A stretch of 64,000 bases of DNA from Sporosarcina sp. FSL K6-2383 (GTDB lineage: Bacteria; Bacillota; Bacilli; Bacillales_A; Planococcaceae), in the NCBI RefSeq assembly GCF_038618305.1, contig NZ_CP152017.1, forward strand, positions 1,775,501-1,839,500, read 5' to 3'. Within the stretch, counting starts at the first letter, position 1. Every line of letters begins with the position of its first letter. Made by a program: the position numbers and the translations under genes. This document shows positions 44,455 through 52,721 of the stretch, piece after piece. The notes beneath the pieces were generated by a model that worked only from the letters and a program-made list of their open reading frames with translations, ran no database searches and had not been told where the DNA came from.

Positions 44455-45848
44455 AGTATCGAACTTTTTTTACAACGTTACTACTTTTTCTCATTACCTT
44501 TAATCTTGGAATACTTATTATATCCTTTGCTATGTTCAAAGATACGGTTAAACATGCAGAGGAAAGAAGCCTGGCAGATCATTATATTATCACATCCTCG
44601 GTTGTAAAAGATTTTAATGCTGTTGAAAGCCGTGGAATCCAGCTAGAGGGAGCTATAGATTCTCTCCTCCAACAATATAATAACTTTTCAGGAGATCAAA
44701 AGGTTGGATTTGTACTTTATAAGAATGATCAGTTTGTCTATTCAAATCGACGGGAAAATGTATGGAAGGACCATTTAATGAAGCCACTGGAGAATGGTAA
44801 TCGGGTAGTTTCGTTTCAACAGTTAGACCATCGTACTTATGTCAATGTTTCTGGAAAGCTACCTGCACCATATGACTCTTATACAATGGTGTATCAATAT
44901 GATGCGACAGATGCTATCACAGCATGGGAAAAGATGAAAAACATGTTGTTCTTAGTGGGAATCTTTCTTTCCATTTTTCTTGCTTTAGGTCTTATATTAC
45001 TGCTTAACCGTATATTCAAGCCGTTGGCACAAATTACTCAAACATCCCGCAATATTGCTACTGGCGCTTACGAAACTAGACTCCCGGTATCCGGAAATGA
45101 CGAGTTGTCTGAAATGGCGCAAAGCTTCAATTATATGGCGGAGGAAGTCCAACATCAGATGGCGGAGTTGACTACCGCAGCAGAGAAAAAGCAGCAATTC
45201 ATAGACAATTTTGCCCATGAGCTCCATACACCCTTAACTGCTATTTACGGGTACGCCGAATATTTGCAAAAGGCAGTCATGACTGAAGACGACAGGATGT
45301 CCGCACTCAATTATATTATGTCGGAAAGCCAGCGTATACAAGCACTGGCTAATCAATTGCTCAATCTAGCAAACCTTAGAAATGATCAAATCGCTTGGGA
45401 AGAGCAAAACATAACCGATCTCTTTAAGTCTGTCAAACAGACCTTACATAAAAAGATGATGGAAAAAGAAATTCAAATCGAATTTCATAGTGAAATTGAT
45501 GTCATTTGGGGCGATGGTTATTTGTTGAAAAGTCTGTTTGTCAACCTAATGGACAATGCAATCAAGGCGTGCGAATCGGGAGGACAAATCAACGTAAATA
45601 CTGTCATGAAAGCAGGAAAGAGTATTATCAGCATCAAGGATAACGGTAAAGGGATGCCTTCTGAAATAATCCAGCATATTACGGAACCTTTTTATCGTGC
45701 AGAGAAATCACGAAATCGCAAAGAGGGCGGAACCGGATTAGGCCTTGCCATCTGTAAACAGATTGTTTTGCATCATGGGGCGGAGCTAGAGTTTATAAGC
45801 CATTCCGGCGAAGGAACGACAGCAAAAGTAATTTTTACAACTTCATAA
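44451..45848 (+). CDS. Membrane sensor histidine kinase
   Basis: 465 residues with two membrane helices (about 6-28 and 163-186) flanking a roughly 135-residue extracellular sensor domain, a HAMP domain (about 187-238), HisKA with H256 in FAHELHTPLTA, and HATPase with NLMDNAIKA, DNGKGMP and GGTGLGLAICK. Paired with the overlapping OmpR-type regulator. The signal is unknown; the sensed domain faces outside, as does the protein encoded next. Confidence 0.93.
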   Translation: MKYRTFFTTLLLFLITFNLGILIISFAMFKDTVKHAEERSLADHYIITSSVVKDFNAVESRGIQLEGAIDSLLQQYNNFSGDQKVGFVLYKNDQFVYSNRRENVWKDHLMKPLENGNRVVSFQQLDHRTYVNVSGKLPAPYDSYTMVYQYDATDAITAWEKMKNMLFLVGIFLSIFLALGLILLLNRIFKPLAQITQTSRNIATGAYETRLPVSGNDELSEMAQSFNYMAEEVQHQMAELTTAAEKKQQFIDNFAHELHTPLTAIYGYAEYLQKAVMTEDDRMSALNYIMSESQRIQALANQLLNLANLRNDQIAWEEQNITDLFKSVKQTLHKKMMEKEIQIEFHSEIDVIWGDGYLLKSLFVNLMDNAIKACESGGQINVNTVMKAGKSIISIKDNGKGMPSEIIQHITEPFYRAEKSRNRKEGGTGLGLAICKQIVLHHGAELEFISHSGEGTTAKVIFTTS

Positions 45849-45857
45849 TAACTTGAT
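45833..45857 (+). promoter_or_regulatory. Tandem motif upstream of the PepSY-like gene
   Basis: TTTTACAACT, ATAA and TTGAT, with ACAACT and ATAACT 11 bases apart; it overlaps the last codons of the kinase gene. A TATACT at 45882-45887 is a -10 candidate. Near-identity with 43741-43765 suggests both are sites of the OmpR-type regulator encoded between them. Confidence 0.55.
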
Positions 45858-45929
45858 GATGATTCTACAACATGGCCATCTTATACTACGTATTGTGATC
45901 ACACACAAAACGATGAGGGAGAGATTCAG

Positions 45930-46709
45930 ATGAAAGTAAACAAGTTGGAAAGAATTGGCTTAAAGAAAACCATATTGACGGCTGTAGTGGCCATTGGAAC
46001 CAGCGCAATCCTGTTCCAGGGAGTCACATTGGGGATGACGGAGTCGGAAATCAAAAAAACAAATACCATCCCTACAAGCTATGCGGATTATACGACAAAC
46101 AGTTTGCCAGAAGGCTATACCAAAGCAAATTATACGGTGGGTGCAATTGACGATGATTGGTACCGCAACCAAATGCCAACAAGTAAAGACATAGCAAAAG
46201 TAGATGCAGCTGAAATAGGTGCTCAGGCCCTTTGGGAGATATTTGACCTGAATCTAGAAGGTCAGGTGATTGAAATGGGCTATCAACAGGCAAGCGAAAG
46301 TTATTCCCGTACGGTCTGGACCGCTGAAGTGTTGATCAACGACAAGAAAAGTTATTATTTCTCTGTGGACTCTGTAACCGGAGAATTATTTTCCATTGGT
46401 CGAATCACCCCGCTGGATGAAAAGGTTCACCCAGCCGTTGATCCAGCTATTGATAAAAATCCACAGGAATATGTTGTGCTAGCAAAGAAACTTGCGGAGA
46501 AATATAACGTCGTTCACAGCGCAGTCAAGTCAGTTGAATACATCGGTCAGGGTTATAAAACCGATGGTAACGGCAGCTATAAACATATGATTTCCGTTGA
46601 TATCACAGGCGAAAATGGTGAAGTTGCTTTGATGGATTTCTCTAGAGATGATAAGGCATTGGATAGCATCATATTTAATTCGGAATTCAATGAAAAGTTC
46701 ATGAAGTAG
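45930..46709 (+). CDS. Exported PepSY-like protein
   Basis: 259 residues. An N-terminal positively charged stretch and hydrophobic helix (about 14-34, TILTAVVAIGTSAILFQGVTL) indicates export or membrane anchoring; no lipobox cysteine. The outside part looks like two PepSY-type repeats (AAEIGAQALWEIFDLNLEGQVIEMGYQQ ... YFSVDSVTGELFSIGRI, and YVVLAKKLAEKYNVVHSAVKSVEYIGQG ... VDITGENGEVALMDFSRDD). I do not recognise a named family beyond that. AGGGAGAG before the ATG. Likely the output of the preceding two-component system. Confidence 0.75.
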   Translation: MKVNKLERIGLKKTILTAVVAIGTSAILFQGVTLGMTESEIKKTNTIPTSYADYTTNSLPEGYTKANYTVGAIDDDWYRNQMPTSKDIAKVDAAEIGAQALWEIFDLNLEGQVIEMGYQQASESYSRTVWTAEVLINDKKSYYFSVDSVTGELFSIGRITPLDEKVHPAVDPAIDKNPQEYVVLAKKLAEKYNVVHSAVKSVEYIGQGYKTDGNGSYKHMISVDITGENGEVALMDFSRDDKALDSIIFNSEFNEKFMK

Positions 46710-46749
46710 GCAAGTAAAGAGCCGAAGAGCTTGAGGGCGATGGGCAGTT

Positions 46750-46784
46750 ATAAAAGACACGTTACCTAGGGACGTGTCTTTTAT
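46750..46784 (+). terminator. Terminator of the PepSY-like gene
   Basis: ATAAAAGACACGT and ACGTGTCTTTTAT form a 13-bp stem with a 9-base loop, 40 bases after the stop codon. Confidence 0.88.
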
Positions 46785-47123
46785 CTTTCAGTCTGTAACT
46801 AACGACGTCACTTCGGTGAAACGATTAGGTAATGCAGAAGAATATTCATGTTGATGGTGTAAATCCATCCTCAAGGAGACTGACCTAGCTTGAGAAATCT
46901 AAACTAGGGCGTAATCGTATAGAAGTCGTTCAATCCAAGCAATCCAGAAGCAACTGTACACGGAACGCCTAGTATTTAATTAACCAAATCTGTAAAATAA
47001 ACTTACTTAACAGTTTCAACGTATTCAGTTGGTAAATACGTGTCTACAAGCTATGTTTGATATATGAGATAAAGTATAGTCAAGACTGCGAGTCAAGCTA
47101 TTGGAGCTTGCAGAAAGTACTTA
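46785..47123 (+). ncRNA. Unexplained structured non-coding segment
   Basis: No open frame of note. Nested inverted repeats are visible: TAGGT/ACCTA enclosing GATGG/CCATC (about 46829-46889), then CCTAG/CTAGG (about 46886-46909). It is bounded by a terminator on each side, the second ending in a T-rich run, so a separate transcript of about 340 bases is possible. A degenerate group II intron piece or a regulatory RNA are two ideas; neither can be proven from sequence alone, and no promoter is clear. Confidence 0.3.
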
Positions 47124-47166
47124 ACCATCTTATTCTTTATGGATAAGGTGGTTTTGTATTTTTTAA
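47124..47166 (+). terminator. Strong terminator before mrfB
   Basis: ACCATCTTATTC pairs with GGATAAGGTGGT (12 bp, two G-T pairs) around a 5-base loop, followed by TTTGTATTTTTT. No protein gene ends close upstream, so it probably ends the non-coding segment before it. Confidence 0.75.
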
Positions 47167-47230
47167 CATAACTTTCGATAGCTAGGATCATATCGGCTTT
47201 CAACTACATGAAAAGAAGGAGGACCTCACT

Positions 47231-48505
47231 ATGTCCTATGAACAAAAGCTAATGCAGATGAAGAAAATGCTGAAAAAGACGGATAATAAACTAGTGCCTG
47301 AAGCAGTCAAAGTAGTTGCACAAGCTCCCATTTATGAGCAAGCATGGCTTGACGCTGGACTAACTAAAGAAGTGAACAAGCATGGCATTGTTTATAAACG
47401 CATTGTGGAATATGCCAAAGACTATCAACATGGCAATATGGTTCTATCAGGATTGAAGTCGACATTGGAAGAGTGGAAAAAGTCTGGTGAAGAGCATCCT
47501 TTGTCACCGGACTTTTCAAAGCCACTTGTTTTTTTCGATACAGAAACAACTGGTTTAAAAGGGGCGGGAACGCTGATTTTTCTCCTCGGTTTTATCGTTG
47601 AGACAGACAGCTCTTTTAAACTAACGCAATATGTATTACCGGGGCCAGACCATGAAGCTGCTTTTTTATATGCATCGAAACTATGGGAGACGTCAACAAC
47701 GCTTGTGACGTATAACGGTAAAAGTTTCGATGTTCCGCAGCTTGAAACGCGCTGGACGATGAATCGCAAGGAAATACCACCATTGCTTGAACATACACAG
47801 ATTGATTTATTGCATGGTTCTAGGCGCATTTGGAAAGATGAAATGGGCACATTTAGACTACCGGCGATTGAGGAAGAGAAACTTGGATTCATACGTGATG
47901 GAGATATCCCGGGGCATATGGCGCCCATCATTTATCAAGATGCTGTGAAAAATGGTCGTGCGGAACTTCTGATGAAGGTACTCGTCCATAATGAGTGGGA
48001 TATCCTTTCACTTGTTGCGCTGTATATTCGTTCTACGGACTTACTGTTGAAAACGGATACCCCAGAGTCAGCGATATCGCATACGAATATTGGCAAATGG
48101 TTCGCAGATTTGAAGTCTCATGAACGCAGTAAACAAGTTTTTGAAAGTGCCATTGCTACGTACGGCATCGATCATCCCGCAACGCATTTCCATTTTGGTT
48201 TTATTTTAAAAAGAGAACAGCAATACAAGGATGCTGTTGCTTCCTTTACCATTGCAGCAAATGGTTTGACTGGACGTGAACGGATTATTGCGCTGGAGGA
48301 ATTAACAAAGCTTTATGAGCATAAGCTGAAAGAACTGAACAAAGCATTAGAAATAACACAAGAGGCAATTTGGTTATTGCAAGTAGCCACCGACTTAACG
48401 GAAGCATTCCAGCAACGTCTAGGAAATGATTTTGCGAAGCGGGAAATAAGGATTAAAAGAAAATTATTTCCCGGGCAAGCGCATAAAATGACAAGTGAAG
48501 ATTAA
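47231..48505 (+). CDS. mrfB: DEDDh exonuclease MrfB (YprB)
   Basis: 424 residues. The RNase H-like exonuclease domain begins near residue 98 with FFDTETTGLKGAGTL (D103, E105), continues with VTYNGKSFDVPQLETR, and ends with NEWDILSLVALY; a TPR-like helical part follows (about 285-400). In B. subtilis MrfB partners the helicase MrfA. AAGGAGG before the ATG. The gene is preceded by its own non-coding region because of the insertion after mrfA. Confidence 0.92.
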   Translation: MSYEQKLMQMKKMLKKTDNKLVPEAVKVVAQAPIYEQAWLDAGLTKEVNKHGIVYKRIVEYAKDYQHGNMVLSGLKSTLEEWKKSGEEHPLSPDFSKPLVFFDTETTGLKGAGTLIFLLGFIVETDSSFKLTQYVLPGPDHEAAFLYASKLWETSTTLVTYNGKSFDVPQLETRWTMNRKEIPPLLEHTQIDLLHGSRRIWKDEMGTFRLPAIEEEKLGFIRDGDIPGHMAPIIYQDAVKNGRAELLMKVLVHNEWDILSLVALYIRSTDLLLKTDTPESAISHTNIGKWFADLKSHERSKQVFESAIATYGIDHPATHFHFGFILKREQQYKDAVASFTIAANGLTGRERIIALEELTKLYEHKLKELNKALEITQEAIWLLQVATDLTEAFQQRLGNDFAKREIRIKRKLFPGQAHKMTSED

Positions 48506-48528
48506 TTAAGACAAAAGCAGACAAATCA

Positions 48529-48537
48529 TGGTATACT
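48529..48537 (+). promoter_or_regulatory. Extended -10 promoter of gpsB
   Basis: TG-G-TATACT makes an extended -10 element 38 bases before the gpsB start; the -35 region is weak. Confidence 0.45.
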
Positions 48538-48574
48538 GAGTGACATGTAAACAGAGATGGAAGGGCGATTTTTC

Positions 48575-48871
48575 ATGGATACTAAACTGGATTCAAAAAC
48601 AATTCTTGAAAAGGAATTTAAGGTGGGACTTCGAGGCTATCAGCAAGAAGAAGTCGATTTATTCCTTGATGATGTCATTCAAGATTACGAAGCTTTTAAA
48701 AAGACTATTGTAGAGTTGCGTACTGAAAACGCACGTATGAAAGAAGAACTGGCAGAAGCACAAAAACGTCCGTCTGCAGGAAGTGCTGGCACAACAAACT
48801 TCGATTTACTAAAGCGCATTTCTAATTTGGAGAAGCACGTATTTGGCAGTAAGCTTTTTGATCAGGAATAA
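48575..48871 (+). CDS. gpsB: Cell division protein GpsB
   Basis: 98-residue DivIVA-like coiled-coil protein that links division and PBP1A-dependent wall growth; the ponA product is in this window. N-terminal lipid-binding domain with [23 protein letters not shown], coiled coil (about 30-65), and the C-terminal [17 protein letters not shown] trimerisation part. An in-frame ATG six codons upstream lies on the GGAAGGG ribosome site, so this ATG is the start; the length equals B. subtilis GpsB. Confidence 0.95.
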   Translation: MDTKLDSKTILEKEFKVGLRGYQQEEVDLFLDDVIQDYEAFKKTIVELRTENARMKEELAEAQKRPSAGSAGTTNFDLLKRISNLEKHVFGSKLFDQE

Positions 48872-48890
48872 AAAATCAATCTGCATGATG

Positions 48891-48919
48891 TTGTAAATGT
48901 ACTAAATGTGCGGTATACT
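48891..48919 (+). promoter_or_regulatory. Promoter of rnpB
   Basis: TTGTAA and TATACT with a 17-base spacer; the -10 box ends about 8 bases before the RNA 5' end. Confidence 0.7.
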
Positions 48920-48927
48920 AAGTTTAT

Positions 48928-49327
48928 CATAGTGTAATTTAGGTAATCGCTGCAACGCCTAAGTTGTAGAGGAAAGTCCATGCTCACACGGCTCTGAGAT
49001 GACCGTAGTGTTCGTGCTCGGCGAAAAAATAAGCCGTGGCTTCACGCATCGCGTGTTGACGGCGGGAATAAATCCTAAGTCTTCGGATATGGATGAGGTT
49101 CTCTGAACAGTGCCACAGTGACGTAGCTGATTCGGAAACGGGTCAGATGGAACGCGGTAAACCCCACGAGTGAGAAACCCAAATTATGGTAGGGGCACTC
49201 TTCTGAAGGAATTGAACTGATGAAGGGACAGACAACTGTCTGTAGATAGATGATTACCACCCTAAGTACGAGGCGCAAGCCGTTTGAGTACACGGGAAAC
49301 AAAACATGGCTTATCGAATTTCCTATG
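48928..49327 (+). ncRNA. rnpB: RNase P RNA, Bacillus (B) type
   Basis: Catalytic RNA that removes tRNA 5' leaders. Conserved blocks in order: GGTAATCGCTGCA, GAGGAAAGTCCATGCTC, GTAGTGTTCGTG, TCTTCGGATATGG, AGTGCCACAGTGACG, GGAACGCGGTAAACCCC, GAGAAACCCAAAT, GTAGATAGATGATT, AAGTACGAGG and the 3' AACAAAACATGGCTTA. CATAG (5') and CTATG (3') close helix P1. Ends are set by that helix and are approximate within a few bases. Located after gpsB as in B. subtilis. Confidence 0.97.
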
Positions 49328-49347
49328 GTATTATGGTTACATCGAAT

Positions 49348-49381
49348 GCTCTCCTATATAATATGGAGAGCTTTTCTTTTT
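49348..49381 (+). terminator. Terminator of rnpB
   Basis: GCTCTCC and GGAGAGC with a 10-base loop, then TTTTCTTTTT. Confidence 0.88.
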
Positions 49382-49482
49382 GATTTTAGATGACTTTAGC
49401 GAATAGAGTCCCTTTAGCATAGACAATAATAATGAAAACGATAGTGAAATAGTTGATGGAATAGGATTGGAGCTGGATAGGC

Positions 49483-50610
49483 ATGAGTGAATTTAAATTG
49501 GTCGCTACGTCTGCAATGGGGTTAGAATCCATTGTTGCGGATGAGGTGAAAGCATTAGGTTTTCAAACGACTTCGGAAAATGGGAAAATTTATTTCCAAG
49601 GTGATGCATTAGCGATTGCGAAAACAAATATGTGGCTGCGCGTAGCGGATCGAGTGCGGATTGTAGCAGGTGAATTCCATGCAACAACGTTTGATGATTT
49701 GTTCGAGCAGACAAAAGCGATTCCGTGGGAACGTTTTTTACCGGTAGATGCAGCTTTTCCGGTTGCGGGGAAATCTGTTAAATCAACATTATACAGCGTG
49801 CCGGATTGTCAGGCGATTGTTAAAAAGGCAATTGTTGAGCGTCTGAAGATTGCTTATAAACGAATTGGTTTCTTAGATGAATCAGGTCCTTTATTCAAAT
49901 TGGAAGTTTCTATTTTGAAAGACAAAGTGACGCTGACAATTGACTCGAGTGGGACAGGACTTCACAAACGTGGCTACCGCGTGGGGCAAGGTGATGCGCC
50001 GTTGAAAGAAACGATGGCGGCGGCACTTGTCAAATTGACACGTTGGAATCCGGACCGTCCTTTCGTTGATCCATTTTGTGGTTCAGGTACGATAGCGATT
50101 GAAGCGGCGATGATTGCGCAAAATATTGCTCCTGGTTACAACCGTGATTTTTCAGCAGAACAATGGCCATGGATCGATAAAAATATTTGGCATCAAGTCC
50201 GTGAAGAGGCGGAAAGCATCGCCAAATACGATCAACCGATTGATATTACAGGTTCTGACTATGATCCACGAATGATTAAAGTGGCACAGGAAAATGCGGC
50301 AGAGGCCGGTTTTATGGATATGATCAATTTCAGACAGTGTGATGTAAGAGATTTGACTGTCGATGGTTTGAATGGTGTCATGGTGGGCAATCCTCCATAT
50401 GGTGAGCGTCTCGGTGAAGTAGAGGAAGCGGAAGATATTACACAGGAGCTAGGGCGTATTATGAAGAATTATCCGTCTTGGTCCGTTTATATGCTGTCTT
50501 CATTGGAAAACTTTGAGACGATGTATGGAAAAAAAACAACGAAAAAGAGAAAATTATTCAATGGCTTTATCCGCACTGATTTGTATCAGTTCTGGGGACA
50601 ACGCCAATAG
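49483..50610 (+). CDS. THUMP-domain RNA methyltransferase, RlmL type (YpsC)
   Basis: 375 residues. The N-terminal ferredoxin-like/THUMP domain (about 1-155) presents RNA; the methylase domain has motif I FVDPFCGSGTIAIEAAMIAQNIAPG, motif for adenosine at ITGSDYDPRMIKVAQENA, and the catalytic NPPYGERLG, typical of N2-guanine methylation in 23S rRNA. It corresponds to ypsC of B. subtilis by position after rnpB. Exact rRNA site not shown here. Confidence 0.9.
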   Translation: MSEFKLVATSAMGLESIVADEVKALGFQTTSENGKIYFQGDALAIAKTNMWLRVADRVRIVAGEFHATTFDDLFEQTKAIPWERFLPVDAAFPVAGKSVKSTLYSVPDCQAIVKKAIVERLKIAYKRIGFLDESGPLFKLEVSILKDKVTLTIDSSGTGLHKRGYRVGQGDAPLKETMAAALVKLTRWNPDRPFVDPFCGSGTIAIEAAMIAQNIAPGYNRDFSAEQWPWIDKNIWHQVREEAESIAKYDQPIDITGSDYDPRMIKVAQENAAEAGFMDMINFRQCDVRDLTVDGLNGVMVGNPPYGERLGEVEEAEDITQELGRIMKNYPSWSVYMLSSLENFETMYGKKTTKKRKLFNGFIRTDLYQFWGQRQ

Positions 50611-50629
50611 TCAATAGATTAAGGTATGT

Positions 50630-50656
50630 GGAAGAGGACAAGCCCTCTTCCTTTTG
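50630..50656 (+). terminator. Terminator after the RlmL-type gene
   Basis: GGAAGAGG and CCTCTTCC with a 6-base loop and TTTT, 19 bases after the stop. Confidence 0.8.
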
Positions 50657-50681
50657 CATGTAAATTAGGAAGGGGTTTCAT

Positions 50682-52592
50682 ATGAAAAGTAAGATGCCAT
50701 TCCCTTTATCCAAAGAAAAATCATTCTATGAGTCATTGAATGATTGGATAGGGGACACATTGTACGATGATTTAACCGAAAAAGGATTTGAATGCCGCGA
50801 TGAACAAATTTATATGGCATTCCAAATTGAACAAGCATTGAAGGAAAAGAAAGTGTTGTTTGCAGAGGCGGGTGTAGGGACAGGGAAAACGATTGCTTAT
50901 CTGCTTCCTGCGATTGCTTACGCGCGTTATACGGGCAAACCAGCCATCATTTCATGTGCGGATGAAACGCTTATTGACCAGCTTGTCAAGGAAGATGGCG
51001 ATATTCGTAAAGTGGGTGAAGCACTTGGATTGGATATTGACGTGCGCTTGGCTAAATCACGCGACCAATATTTATGCTTGAAACGCTTGGAGGAGACGGG
51101 CAATACGTCGACGGAAGAGTATATTGAGTGGATTGAAGATAGTATTCCTGATTTTGTTCATGGCAATGCTTCTTTGCAGTCCATTCACCCATACGGGGAA
51201 CGTTCGGATTATCCGGCTTTAAGTGATGAACAGTGGAAAACAGTGAATTTCCATCCGATTCAGCAATGTGCTGCGTGTGATATTCGTAATCGCTGTGGGC
51301 AAACGATTCATCGCAACCATTATCGTGAAGCGGTTGAACTGGTTATCTGTTCGCATGATTTCTATATGGAGCATATTTGGACGAAGGAATCGCGTAAACG
51401 TCAAGGGCAATTGCCATTACTGCCTGAACCCTCAATGATTGTGTTCGATGAAGGGCATCTTTTGGAGTACTCAGCGCAGCGTGCATTGACGTATGAGGTA
51501 CAAAATAGTACATTACTGAATTTGCTAGAGCGCATTATGGTAGATGGTCTTCGTGAGAATACATTACAACTCATGGAGCGTCTTATTGATACACATGAAG
51601 CCTTTTTCACACTGTTAGATAAGCTAGCTGATGATACGGATAATGAGCGTAAAGCGATTGAGAAAACGGCTGAACTACTAGCGATTGGTAAGGAATCTGT
51701 TCAAATCTCGACGGCACTTCTTGAAGAGTTCGTCTTTGATGGAGAATTATTTATCATTCCAGAGTATGATTTGAAAATGGTTGAGGAATATTTGGATCAG
51801 TATATTTATTCGATGGAATTGTTCACGTCGCAAAATGATGCGGTTGATTGGTTGGAAGAACGTGAAGGCGAGTCAACTCTTGTCATCATGCCGCGTCTTG
51901 TGACAGATATTTTAAGAGAAAAATTGTTTTCATCGAAAACACCGATTGTCTTTTCATCTGCGACATTGTCAGTAGGAGAGCAGTTTACTTATTTGGCAGA
52001 CGGCTTAGGTATCCAGGACTTCCTATCATTTTCAGTGGAATCGCCATTTGATTATGAAGAAGTGATGGAGGTCTTTGCGACAGATATAGAGGCTGGTGGT
52101 AAAGCGAAGCGTGCTCTGGAGTTATTGGCAGACGGCGAACAGACGCTCATTCTATTTAAGTCAGAGCGAGCGATGCAACAGTTTAGAGAGCAAGTACCTG
52201 TTGAGTGGCAAGAGCGTATTGCTTTTGAAGGAGAGCGGGAATTGTCCTCGATTGTTCGTGAGTTCCAGCAAAAGCAAGTTCCTGTTCTTTGTTCGTATCA
52301 CTTATGGGAAGGCTTAGACATTCCGCAAGATGCGTTGACGCGTGTCATCATTTATGACTTGCCGTTACCACCATCAGATCCGCTATTCGATGCAAGACGT
52401 CAGCACGCGAAGGATCCCTTCCATGAAGTGGATTTACCTTTCATGCTGCTCAGATTACGCCAAGGTGCGGGTCGTCTGATTCGAACGTCTGCGGATTCTG
52501 GAACGGTTCATTTACTACTTGAGGGTGAAGAGCAACAAATGAAAGCAGAAATCGAAGGTATTTTCCCGGTTGAAATGAAAATGACAAATTAA
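50682..52592 (+). CDS. ypvA: XPD/DinG-like ATP-dependent helicase YpvA
   Basis: 636 residues. Walker A AGVGTGKT at 63-70, DEGH box at 256-259 and the C-terminal LRLRQGAGRLIRTSADSG motif VI. Four cysteines C132, C196, C199 and C205 (CAACDIRNRC) are spaced as in the [4Fe-4S] domain of XPD-family helicases. No exonuclease domain, which separates it from the dinG gene at 23694. B. subtilis ypvA stands at the matching place. GAAGGGG before the ATG. Substrate unknown. Confidence 0.9.
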   Translation: MKSKMPFPLSKEKSFYESLNDWIGDTLYDDLTEKGFECRDEQIYMAFQIEQALKEKKVLFAEAGVGTGKTIAYLLPAIAYARYTGKPAIISCADETLIDQLVKEDGDIRKVGEALGLDIDVRLAKSRDQYLCLKRLEETGNTSTEEYIEWIEDSIPDFVHGNASLQSIHPYGERSDYPALSDEQWKTVNFHPIQQCAACDIRNRCGQTIHRNHYREAVELVICSHDFYMEHIWTKESRKRQGQLPLLPEPSMIVFDEGHLLEYSAQRALTYEVQNSTLLNLLERIMVDGLRENTLQLMERLIDTHEAFFTLLDKLADDTDNERKAIEKTAELLAIGKESVQISTALLEEFVFDGELFIIPEYDLKMVEEYLDQYIYSMELFTSQNDAVDWLEEREGESTLVIMPRLVTDILREKLFSSKTPIVFSSATLSVGEQFTYLADGLGIQDFLSFSVESPFDYEEVMEVFATDIEAGGKAKRALELLADGEQTLILFKSERAMQQFREQVPVEWQERIAFEGERELSSIVREFQQKQVPVLCSYHLWEGLDIPQDALTRVIIYDLPLPPSDPLFDARRQHAKDPFHEVDLPFMLLRLRQGAGRLIRTSADSGTVHLLLEGEEQQMKAEIEGIFPVEMKMTN

Positions 52593-52610
52593 TACTAATG
52601 AATAGTAGTT

Positions 52611-52644
52611 GGCTCTCCTAGTACGATTGGGAGGGCCTTTTTTT
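52611..52644 (+). terminator. Terminator of ypvA
   Basis: GGCTCTCC and GGAGGGCC (one G-T pair) with an 11-base loop and seven Ts, 18 bases after the stop. Confidence 0.88.
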
Positions 52645-52721
52645 CGTTCATTACTCAAACTATAAGACGGTATACAATCATGGTAAAATAGAGACTATAG
52701 GTTACAGAGGGGGGAATTAAT

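Noticed and set aside
46800..47120. Firm call of a group II intron
   Set aside because: Typical intron boundary sequence, domain V hairpin and reverse transcriptase gene were not found; kept only as an untested idea.
47425..47931. 168-codon minus-strand frame inside mrfB
   Set aside because: Shadow of a well-supported gene; no ribosome site and no recognisable protein features.
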